Source of the DNA: Agreia sp. VKM Ac-1783
GTDB taxonomy: Bacteria; Actinomycetota; Actinomycetes; Actinomycetales; Microbacteriaceae
Assembly (NCBI RefSeq): GCF_900177765.1
Contig: NZ_FXWI01000003.1
Location: 62,001 to 126,000, forward strand
Reading direction: 5' to 3'
Length of the DNA: 64,000 nucleotides
The notes below the pieces were generated by a model that searched no databases, was not told the DNA's origin, and saw nothing but the letters and a program-made list of their open reading frames with translations. Every line of letters starts with the position of its first letter. The stretch's first letter is position 1. Made by a program: the position numbers and the translations under genes. Shown here one piece after another: positions 51,062 to 58,454 of the stretch.

Positions 51062-52411
51062 TCAGCGGCCGCTGAGGTCGTACGGCTTCACCGCGGAGTC
51101 GACGGTCGTCAGATATCCACCGTCTGAAAGATCGGAGGGCACCGTGATCGTGCGCGTCACTACGGGGTTCGCGGTCGAGGTGTCGATCTGCGTGATCTGG
51201 CCTTCGCCGCCGCGGGTCACGAAGACGCTGCTGCCGTCGTCGGTCGCCGCAGTGAAGCGAACGGATGCCTTGCCCGCCGGCTGGCCGACGACCGGCCCGT
51301 TCTTGAGCGGGTCGAGCGCCACGGTCGTCTGCTCTCCGTTGAAGGCGCCGTCGTCGCCCTTCTCCACGAGCACGAGCGAATCGCCCGAGCCGGAGGTGAG
51401 CACCACTGCGGCGAAATGCGGCGTGACAGCGACGCGAGTGAACGAGCCGCTGCCCAGGCTCACCGTGGTCAGCTTGCCGGATGCCGTGGATGCGCTCGTG
51501 AGGTAGGCGGGAATGGTGTCCCACCCGGCGTCTTTCTCTGTGGCGCCGGCCTGCGCGCCCACGGCGGTCGCGCCATCCGGAGCCATGCGCGGCCGGTAGC
51601 TCTCGACGCTCGCCTGCGGGTACGACGAGAACTGGGAGTCGGTGAATCCGGTGGCGGTGACGCCGACGGTCTGCACGCCGGTGGCGAGATCCGAGCCGAT
51701 CACGGTTCCCGCGGCGTTGACGATGGGGCCGTGCGGGTAGGCGTTGAGTGGAGTCGTGGCGACGGGCGTCGGATGCGTGTCGCCGCCCATGATCGCCGAC
51801 ACGGAGTAGGCGTCGAGGTGGCCGCCGGCGGTGACGACGAGGCGCAGCGGATCGCCGACCAAGAAGGTTTCGACCTCTTCGGTTCCGGTCTCGCCCGTGG
51901 TGGCGAGCGTCACCTCGGATGTGGCGATGTCGGCCGTCTGCTGAGTGTCTTTCTCGAGGTCGACGACGGTGACGCGCTGGTCGGTGGAGTCGTCGAAGTC
52001 GGAGCCGATGGCGACGTAACGCCGGCTCGTGTCGGTCGAGAGCCAGCCGGCACGCTTCCATCGCCCGTCATCGTTGGGGATCGCGTAGTGCTGGTCGATG
52101 GTCGCCTTGCCGCGCGAGCTGATGGAGAGGATGTCGAGCTGGGGCTTGGACTCATCCATGAAGGCGATGCGCCCGCTGCCGAGCTGCACGGAGCCCGCGT
52201 GGGTGCCCAGGGTGATGCCGTTCAGGGTGTCGGTGTTCTCGCCCGTGACGGCGTTGTTGATGTAGAGCTCTTTCGCCGTGGCATCGGCGGTGACGAGCCA
52301 GCTGTGGTCGGCGGGGGTTGGGGGAGTGGCTGACGTTGTTGTGGTGCAGCCGGAGAGGAGGAGGAGTGAGGCGGCGGCCAGTGCGGGGTAGAAAAGCGGG
52401 CGTGCGGGCAT
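51062..52411 (-). CDS. Propeller-like lipoprotein, AztD-like candidate
   Basis: 449-residue lipoprotein with lipobox LSGC at about residue 22. The rest is all-beta, with repeats of about 45 residues (SWLVTADATAKELYINN; RVTVVDLEKDT; SVFVTRGGEGQITQIDTST) suggesting a seven- or eight-bladed propeller. Size and location recall AztD-type zinc metallochaperones, which fits the Zur-like palindrome 43 bp upstream, but there is no His-rich loop and no ABC zinc transporter beside it. The assignment is tentative. Confidence 0.6.
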   Translation of the reverse strand: MPARPLFYPALAAASLLLLSGCTTTTSATPPTPADHSWLVTADATAKELYINNAVTGENTDTLNGITLGTHAGSVQLGSGRIAFMDESKPQLDILSISSRGKATIDQHYAIPNDDGRWKRAGWLSTDTSRRYVAIGSDFDDSTDQRVTVVDLEKDTQQTADIATSEVTLATTGETGTEEVETFLVGDPLRLVVTAGGHLDAYSVSAIMGGDTHPTPVATTPLNAYPHGPIVNAAGTVIGSDLATGVQTVGVTATGFTDSQFSSYPQASVESYRPRMAPDGATAVGAQAGATEKDAGWDTIPAYLTSASTASGKLTTVSLGSGSFTRVAVTPHFAAVVLTSGSGDSLVLVEKGDDGAFNGEQTTVALDPLKNGPVVGQPAGKASVRFTAATDDGSSVFVTRGGEGQITQIDTSTANPVVTRTITVPSDLSDGGYLTTVDSAVKPYDLSGR

Positions 52412-52448
52412 GGTGATCCTTGCAAGTCGTCGGTATGCGGCTCCTGAG

Positions 52449-52473
52449 CTTATCGAGAAGCGTTCTCAATAAG
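52449..52473. promoter_or_regulatory. TGAGAAC-type palindrome, possible Zur operator
   Basis: A 25-bp near-palindrome with core CGAGAAGCGTTCTCA (52454-52468) and flanks CTTAT/ATAAG; 10 of 12 base pairs are symmetric. It is 43 bp upstream of the lipoprotein start and related to 47094-47108. Confidence 0.6.
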
Positions 52474-52552
52474 CGAATCGGATGCCTGCGCTCGGCGTGT
52501 GTCGCGCTGCCACAAGGCCCGCCCTTCCTCCGGCCGATCGAGCCCTCTGCGG

Positions 52553-52600
52553 TGATCGAGTAGTCGCGCGACGAAGGAGCCGACGTATCGAGATCTGTCA
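52553..52600. repeat. Family A repeat, half copy
   Basis: GTGATCGAGTAGTCGCGCGA and GTATCGAGATC match the left arm of the family A element; the right arm is absent. It marks the start of the AT-richer region to its right. Confidence 0.65.
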
Positions 52601-52698
52601 CGACGGCTCACATGCAAAAACGGGAGCTCCGCCACTCGGCGAGGTTCTTGTTAATGAGTTCTTAGCTGACGAGCTCAGCCGTTTAAATTGGCCATCGC

Positions 52699-53007
52699 TT
52701 AGTCCGCTTTCTCCGGCGTGAACTGTCCACCGTTCTCACTCGTGAGCTGGTCTCGGATTGCTTCTGATGACATGGCCATCGTGTAGATCTCTACCTTCTT
52801 GCCGGTGATCCCTTGAGCATCGCGCACGATCAGTCGCTTAGTTGTGAAGACAGCTGAATCCCTAGATGTCCGGAAGGCGGCGACGGCCTGCTCGCCCTGT
52901 ATCGAGAGCGGGTCGCGCCGTCCGGAATCGGGATCTCGTTTTGAACGGTCTAGGTGGTCGAAGCGGCGGCTTCCATGAGTGCATCTCGGCAGCGAGCAGT
53001 AGTCCAA
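52699..53007 (-). pseudogene. Broken PH-domain/Ltp-repeat gene
   Basis: The readable 102 residues contain a bacterial PH-domain piece (SAVFTTKRLIVRDAQGITGK then KVEIYTM) cut off after its first strands, joined to an Ltp-type lipoprotein repeat piece (IRDQLTSENGGQFTPEKAD). An in-frame TAA then replaces the Tyr expected in Ltp repeats, and the codons after it read AMANLN, as in intact repeats. No start codon with a ribosome site is convincing. It is best read as a decayed fusion at the edge of the defense island. Confidence 0.55.
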
Positions 53008-53091
53008 ATTGCTTGCCGCCCATCATCTCGTCAGTCCACAGGCGCCGTGTCTGTTGGGTGCCGACACCGTATATGAGCCGCCCGAGTCACT

Positions 53092-54198
53092 TCATTTCCG
53101 GGCCGATGGTCCGGCGATTTCCCGCGGGTCTACTATCAGGGGGCAGGCGTCCGCGCATCTTGCGCATCCGGGCTTGCTTCTCTCGACAACGCAAGTTTTG
53201 GATTCTGACCTAGCTCTGGCGATCTCATAGTCGGCACTAACTGCGTTTGCAGTGCCGTTGCCGAGGTCGATTATGTGAGCCGCAACTCGCGCAGCTTCGA
53301 CAGCTTCGATCGTGGAAGCGCTTGTGGGCACACCGCCCGTGTGTTCCTCGCGCGTCACGGCAGCCAGGATGTGGGCCGCCCCTGCTAGCCCCATGAGCGT
53401 TGCGCCGATTGCGGAGCTGATGTGATCTTGTCCAATCGCGGTGTCCGTTGGGATCGGGCCGAGAGGCATGATCGGGTATCGTGACGCCGCTAGCCGTCGC
53501 GATACCTCAGTAATTGACCTCGGAGACGCATGCCCTGGAGATTCAATTACGACCATTACGCCCTCGCGATGAAGTTCATCAGCTAGGGCGATTTGACTCG
53601 CAATTTCCGCTTGTTGGGTCAGGTCGTAGGAGTCGAATATGTTCGCGGAGCGAAAGCTCGCCCCGAGGCTGAGCGCAACGCCATGGGACAAGGCGAGTTC
53701 GATGAGGGACGGAAGTATCTTCTGATAAACATTGTCGGTTGAACCCGACATTACGAGGTCTCTAATAATGATTCCTCCGCCGCGAGAAGTCCAGGGCACC
53801 AACCGTTGTTGCGCCGAGGCGATTAAGTGCGCAGTTGGGGTTGGATGGATCGTAAGCATTCGTGCGCCGAGTCCGACGGCCGTTCGGCACCGGTCGAGCA
53901 GCTCAACGGGATCTATCGCACCGCTGCGCTTTCTCACGCCGTATATGGGCAGGGCCGAAGCGATGAATCCCCGATCCACAATCTCGGGAATTAGCTCCGG
54001 AGTGGTCCGTGTAATCGACAGATCGGCGACAGCGTCCGGGCCGTTCGTCATGGCCCGTAGTGCATCGAGCTTGAGAATTTGGGAGGGGGTGGAGCCGCGA
54101 CTACTGTTCCCGATCAGCGCCATGACTCGAGTCGGTTTTCCCGGGCCGGCCTGCATAGTCCGAATGTCATCCGGGGAAGTGATGCGAATAGTGCTCAT
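53092..54198 (-). CDS. ThiC-like radical SAM-family protein, divergent
   Basis: 368-residue homolog of phosphomethylpyrimidine synthase ThiC. Matching segments: LSLGASFRSANIFDSYD (about 177), VMVVIESPGHASP (H223), LGPIPTDTAIGQDHISSAIG (H259), TREEHTGGVPT (H286) and RVAAHIIDLGNG. H223 and H259 correspond to the zinc ligands. The C-terminal cluster is CARCADAC (C345, C348, C352), spaced CX2CX3C rather than ThiC's CX2CX4C, and it lies closer to the C-terminus. The protein is much shorter than housekeeping ThiC (550-630 residues). ATG 54198 overlaps the SIR2 gene stop (ATGA). Beside an NADase effector rather than thi genes, it may make or sense a nucleotide-like signal (inference). Confidence 0.8.
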   Translation of the reverse strand: MSTIRITSPDDIRTMQAGPGKPTRVMALIGNSSRGSTPSQILKLDALRAMTNGPDAVADLSITRTTPELIPEIVDRGFIASALPIYGVRKRSGAIDPVELLDRCRTAVGLGARMLTIHPTPTAHLIASAQQRLVPWTSRGGGIIIRDLVMSGSTDNVYQKILPSLIELALSHGVALSLGASFRSANIFDSYDLTQQAEIASQIALADELHREGVMVVIESPGHASPRSITEVSRRLAASRYPIMPLGPIPTDTAIGQDHISSAIGATLMGLAGAAHILAAVTREEHTGGVPTSASTIEAVEAARVAAHIIDLGNGTANAVSADYEIARARSESKTCVVERSKPGCARCADACPLIVDPREIAGPSARK

Positions 54199-55547
54199 TC
54201 GCCGAGAACTCGCTCGACACAATCGACAACGGCCTCTACGGTTGGCAAGTCCGTCGGAAATCCCGATAAATAGCTCGGTGCTAGCCGGGCGAGATTCGTC
54301 GCTATGACCTTATTTTTCATAAGTTTGATTGCACTTCCGGTTCTACTCAATGGAATGGGGATGATCGTGCACCCCAATTTCAAAGCAGCCGCCACTTCCG
54401 CTGCAGTTCCCATGCCTCCGTCAAAAGCTAGAAAGATGCGACAGTCGCGGAGTAAGCCTGAACGCCAACTCATTAGAGTCTCGAGCAGCTCTGTGTCGTT
54501 GGCCAGCGCCGGATCGTAGGCGTAAGGATTCGGATACAACCTAATTCGGGGCCGGATGTCTTTGTGCCCTCGGATTATCGCGGAACTGAACCCGTTCAAC
54601 ACATCTCGCCCCATGCCTTCGGACTGTCCGTCGAGCAAGACAACTTCGGGATCCAGCGTTGCCAACCGAGACCCTAATTCGACCGCGAAATCCGCATTGA
54701 CCATGTGGCTGCCCGTGGGAAAAATAGTACGACCGCGTGAAAGGAGAACCATTTGCGCGAGGAGCGCTTGAAGCTCTGAATGCGAATCTAATAGTGCACA
54801 GCGAATGCCTACTCGCCGCAGTTCGTCCACCCAAAGTTCTTGACGCCGTTCCAATTCAGCCGAGCGTTTTTCCTTCGTCGTCAACATGAAGTGCTCGCGC
54901 GTGTCGCCGTTTGTGAGAAGCCGGACTTGCTGCATGACAGTGCGGATATCAGGATCCGAGTAGCTGTATCCGAGAAATAAGAATGAGCGGTTCATCATGT
55001 CGTGTCTAAGTCGCTGGACGAGCGCAGGCCGACGAGCTTCCAGCTCGTCATAATCCTTGGTCGTGATCACCATGCCCGATGGATTGCTGCGGACTCTGCA
55101 TCCATGGATCTTGAGAATCTCAACGTGTGAATCGAGCCGACGAACAGTCGCGATGTCTGAGTCTTCGACCCGGACGAGTGCCGTGCCGGACCCGTACGCC
55201 TCTTCGAGCAGTGTGTCGTAGTTCGTCGTCCAGATCGTATTAATGCCGCAGTTGACAAGCACCTTATGAAGCGTGTTTGGGCCCGAAGTTTTAGCGGTGA
55301 GATCTCTGATCTCAGACACTAAAGGCCCCCGATTTCCCATGCTGGCGTTAATGACGTATTGGGCAATCTCCGGGAGGTTGTCGCTGTCTCGAAGAACGAT
55401 CCCGAGGTCCGCAGCTTGCGCGCTGAACAGAGTCGACCAAGACGGCGCACCCGAGGGTACTGACAGTCCGGATCCAACGAACAAGCCCGCATCGCCGCGG
55501 GATATCGCCAAGGAGAATCGCTCCACAACGTCGGATGGTGTCAGCAT
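54195..55547 (-). CDS. SIR2-STALD (ThsA-like) NADase effector
   Basis: 450-residue two-domain protein. Residues 1 to about 265 are SIR2-like: GLFVGSGLSVPSGAPSW, TTNYDTLL with N109, ILKIHGC with H148 and FLFLGYSYSDPDIR. N109 and H148 correspond to the NADase residues of Thoeris ThsA (N112/H152). Residues about 275-450 form a SLOG/STALD Rossmann-like domain: FPTGSHMVNADFAVELGSRL and IFLAFDGGMGTAAEV, a site that in ThsA binds a cyclic ADP-ribose isomer. ATG 55547 begins the conserved domain; the frame continues upstream without homology. It is first of a coupled pair with the ThiC-like gene; no TIR ThsB gene is adjacent. Confidence 0.85.
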   Translation of the reverse strand: MLTPSDVVERFSLAISRGDAGLFVGSGLSVPSGAPSWSTLFSAQAADLGIVLRDSDNLPEIAQYVINASMGNRGPLVSEIRDLTAKTSGPNTLHKVLVNCGINTIWTTNYDTLLEEAYGSGTALVRVEDSDIATVRRLDSHVEILKIHGCRVRSNPSGMVITTKDYDELEARRPALVQRLRHDMMNRSFLFLGYSYSDPDIRTVMQQVRLLTNGDTREHFMLTTKEKRSAELERRQELWVDELRRVGIRCALLDSHSELQALLAQMVLLSRGRTIFPTGSHMVNADFAVELGSRLATLDPEVVLLDGQSEGMGRDVLNGFSSAIIRGHKDIRPRIRLYPNPYAYDPALANDTELLETLMSWRSGLLRDCRIFLAFDGGMGTAAEVAAALKLGCTIIPIPLSRTGSAIKLMKNKVIATNLARLAPSYLSGFPTDLPTVEAVVDCVERVLGE

Positions 55548-56300
55548 GATGCGAGCATAAGGCGTGAAGGAGCACACCTGACGGCGACCTCCGGACCAGT
55601 CCAATGATTGAAGCTCCACCTTCATGGAGAAAGAGACGTTCCAATGTTGATTGCCGCGCACCTGATTGGGCGGGTGGCGCTGCAGATGCCGGGACACACT
55701 CGGTGCCTGTGCTGATTGTGGCCCTCGATGGCCGTGACAGTGCAATTGAGCTACACAGATGGGCGCTATTCGGGTCGATAACTTTTTAGCCCTGATCGAG
55801 AAGTGATCGCGTGGAACTAGCACCGCGTATCTGGATTACGCTCGATTCGGCTATCCAAAAGGCCAAACCTTTCTGGCGTGTCCGAGCGCGAGGGGACATC
55901 GGACCATCGTTACATGGGTGGGAGTGGACTCAGGGCGAGAGTGGCGGCGACTTTCTGAGCATGGGTGCGAGCGATGAGTACGTGCGGGTGTTCTTTCCGC
56001 AGGCGATGACCAGACGGAAGTGTCGCTGCCGCTTTCTGACGTCGGCTGGTGGCCGACGCTCAACGGTGCGCCGGATGCGCCGATCCGAAATCGACTTCGT
56101 TCCGTGCGAGGCTGCGATCGCCGGGTGTTTCGTCTGGCCCGAGATAACTGAGGCGCGTGCCCCATAGGTGGGGTGTTGGTGCGCTCATTCATTGAGTAAG
56201 TTTCACTAAGGGCTAAGGCCCCCGGGGGTTCGAAGTTGCCTTGCGGCAGAGCCAGACGCTCGCCTCAATTTTGAGTACGCAATCGAGAGGTCGAATTCCA
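55548..56300. other. Intergenic region, no convincing gene
   Basis: 753 bp between the divergent SIR2-STALD and coiled-coil genes. A diverged half copy of repeat family A (GATCGAGAAGTGATCGCG; CCGCGTATCTGGATTAC) lies at about 55792-55840. Short open frames on both strands here lack ribosome sites, codon bias and recognisable motifs. It may hold decayed sequence from earlier island rearrangement. Confidence 0.55.
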
Positions 56301-58208
56301 GTGCCAGTTGGTTACAGGGCTATTTTCAGGATCGCTCCAAATCAGGACGCGGTGGACGTCGCGGAGTCTTTGCTTCGAGGCTGGCTCCGCGAGAAGCTAT
56401 CGAAGAATCGTCGAGGCACTCTTTCGACAGCAGATTGGGATGGGCCGGGCGTCCACGTTCTCGGTCCGGCGGCTGAGCTCACCGTTATTCACGCGGATCA
56501 TGAGTCCGATGCGAGCAAACGCAGGCAATACAGGTTTGTGGAGACGAATGCCGGCGGTACTTGGTCCGTGTCAATCTATGGACTGGCGTTGCCAAACTCA
56601 CGAGACCATACTCAGACGCTCGTCATTGAGGCGGGACTAGAGGATGTCGACGAGTCCGAAGCCATAATTCGAGTTGACCCACCGCGCATCGCTCGACACC
56701 TCCTTGAGACCTTTGACGTTCGGGATGGCCAAACAGTCCTTCATGGTTCACCGAAGAAGATTCGAAGCGCTGATGCGGACGAAATCTACGATGCCATCGC
56801 TGACCCTTTCAGGACCGCATCCGTGATTGTTGCTGTCTCTCCTGGTGAAGACTTGGACGACAGGTGGACAGAAGTTGTAAAGAGTCTGACGAGGCAAAGC
56901 GTTGGCGTCGCGACCGCCTTCGTGGTTTCGGCAGCTGCCTACCCTCAATTTTCCGCCCTTCTGCCCGCCTCACATGCCGTCAAGCCTGGGGAAGTTAGAA
57001 CGTTCGGGCCGCGTGCCGTACTGACGGATTCGAATGACTCTTACAAGCATCGAATTCTGGGACCGGCAACACTCTCCAGGTCAATTAGAGGTGGGCGGGT
57101 CCAGGGGCACCTCCCAAATGTTCATGCAGAAACTGCCCGGTTGAGATTCGCGCAAGCAGAACTGCCGGGTGACATACGCAGAAGCCTGGAAATTGTTTCG
57201 CGTGCGGCTCTGCTGAGTGACCGGTCGCGTGAGGTTGAGGATCGTGTTCGCAGATCGATCGTAGAACCAACGAACGACGGCATGGACGATGTGAGCCCAC
57301 TACCCGTTGTGCCTTCATCGGTAAAGCCAGCGGTTGACTTTGAACGCGCTGCCGGACCTGGCCTGCTCGCTCGACTTGGGCTCGTCATGAGGCGGTGGCT
57401 GAAGCGCGACTCTGTGGACGTCGAGAGCGTTGAGGCACTCGACTCGATGCTTACTTGGAAGTCGGAGGAGGTCGCTGTCGCACTCGAGCAACTCGACGAG
57501 GCGGGGCGGGAGCAGTCAGAACTTGCGGATAGGGTGGCCGCATTGCAACAAAGGTCAGCAGACCTCGAACTCGACCTGGCAGTTGAGAGCGCGAGAGTTA
57601 TTGAACTCGAGCGAACAGAACGGTTCTATCGCGAGCGCCTCAAGGAGGCTAAACGCTTCGATGACCTAGTAGTCGCAACGGATCCTGTTGAGTGGGGCTC
57701 TCCAACCTCCGTTGAGGAGTTGGTGAATCGCCTTACCGATGGGGAAGGGGAACACCAGGCGCGTCAGTTCGTGGAATTTACCGGGCCGATCGCGAAGGCC
57801 TTGGAAGTCGACAAGCGTGACAACCTCGGGCGCTATGCAAAGCTTCTTTGGGAATACATCAGGGTGCTTCACGACTACGCCTCGCTCAGGTCGTCTGACT
57901 CTATCGCTGGAAGTGTTCACATGTATCTGACAAACGATGACGCCCCGGCCGGCCACAAGTGCGCTCCGTCAAATCATGCTTCGACCGAAAGTGATCCTGT
58001 TCTGAACACTCCTGCGTGGAGGCGTGAGCGAGTACTGCCTGTGCCCGATCAAGTTGACTCATCGGGGTTTGTTCTTATGGACGCGCACTTCAAGATCTCT
58101 AGTCGAGACACCTTTGCGCCACGAATGCACTACTTCGATGACACGGCTAACTCGGGCAAGATCTACGTCGGTTATATCGGGCGGCATCTGACGAATACGA
58201 GTTCATAG
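56301..58208 (+). CDS. Large coiled-coil protein of unknown function
   Basis: 635 residues from GTG 56301 (GAGAGG upstream); a TTG 60 bp earlier is possible. Three parts: an N-terminal region (about 1-330) with RIAPNQDAVDVAESLLRGWL and a conserved-looking FGPRAVLTDSNDSYKHRILG; a charged coiled coil (about 390-470, EEVAVALEQLDEAGREQSEL and on); and a C-terminal domain ending FAPRMHYFDDTANSGKIYVG. No nuclease, helicase or ATPase motif is visible and I do not recognise the family. It lies between the SIR2-STALD pair and the type I restriction genes, so a defense role is likely by position only. Confidence 0.72.
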   Translation: MPVGYRAIFRIAPNQDAVDVAESLLRGWLREKLSKNRRGTLSTADWDGPGVHVLGPAAELTVIHADHESDASKRRQYRFVETNAGGTWSVSIYGLALPNSRDHTQTLVIEAGLEDVDESEAIIRVDPPRIARHLLETFDVRDGQTVLHGSPKKIRSADADEIYDAIADPFRTASVIVAVSPGEDLDDRWTEVVKSLTRQSVGVATAFVVSAAAYPQFSALLPASHAVKPGEVRTFGPRAVLTDSNDSYKHRILGPATLSRSIRGGRVQGHLPNVHAETARLRFAQAELPGDIRRSLEIVSRAALLSDRSREVEDRVRRSIVEPTNDGMDDVSPLPVVPSSVKPAVDFERAAGPGLLARLGLVMRRWLKRDSVDVESVEALDSMLTWKSEEVAVALEQLDEAGREQSELADRVAALQQRSADLELDLAVESARVIELERTERFYRERLKEAKRFDDLVVATDPVEWGSPTSVEELVNRLTDGEGEHQARQFVEFTGPIAKALEVDKRDNLGRYAKLLWEYIRVLHDYASLRSSDSIAGSVHMYLTNDDAPAGHKCAPSNHASTESDPVLNTPAWRRERVLPVPDQVDSSGFVLMDAHFKISSRDTFAPRMHYFDDTANSGKIYVGYIGRHLTNTSS

Positions 58209-58454
58209 TCCGATGACTTGTGGTGGGTCCATTGCATGTGTCGTCGGGATGTCAGTTCGTAACTTTCATACCGGAGCGGCGCGCAAATGAGGGGTAAATT
58301 CTCCACCTGGAACTGCGTGCGACTACTGGATGGGGCTCCTCGGGTTTACGTTCAAAGTAATCAAGAAGGCCGCAATCCTTGATCGCTCCCGCCTAATAGA
58401 GTCAGAACAAAACCGCGGATGGCGGTAAATCCAAAGAAAGCGAATTGCCCCTAA

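Noticed and set aside
53092-54198. Housekeeping thiamine biosynthesis thiC
   Set aside because: The protein is too short, the cysteine spacing differs, no thi genes or TPP riboswitch are adjacent, and it is coupled to a SIR2 gene.
53092-55547. Canonical Thoeris system
   Set aside because: The ThsA-like effector is present but no TIR-domain ThsB gene is found in the window; the coupled partner is ThiC-like.
55811-56192. Small open frames on both strands in the gap before the coiled-coil gene
   Set aside because: No ribosome site, no homology recognised, composition unlike the neighbours.
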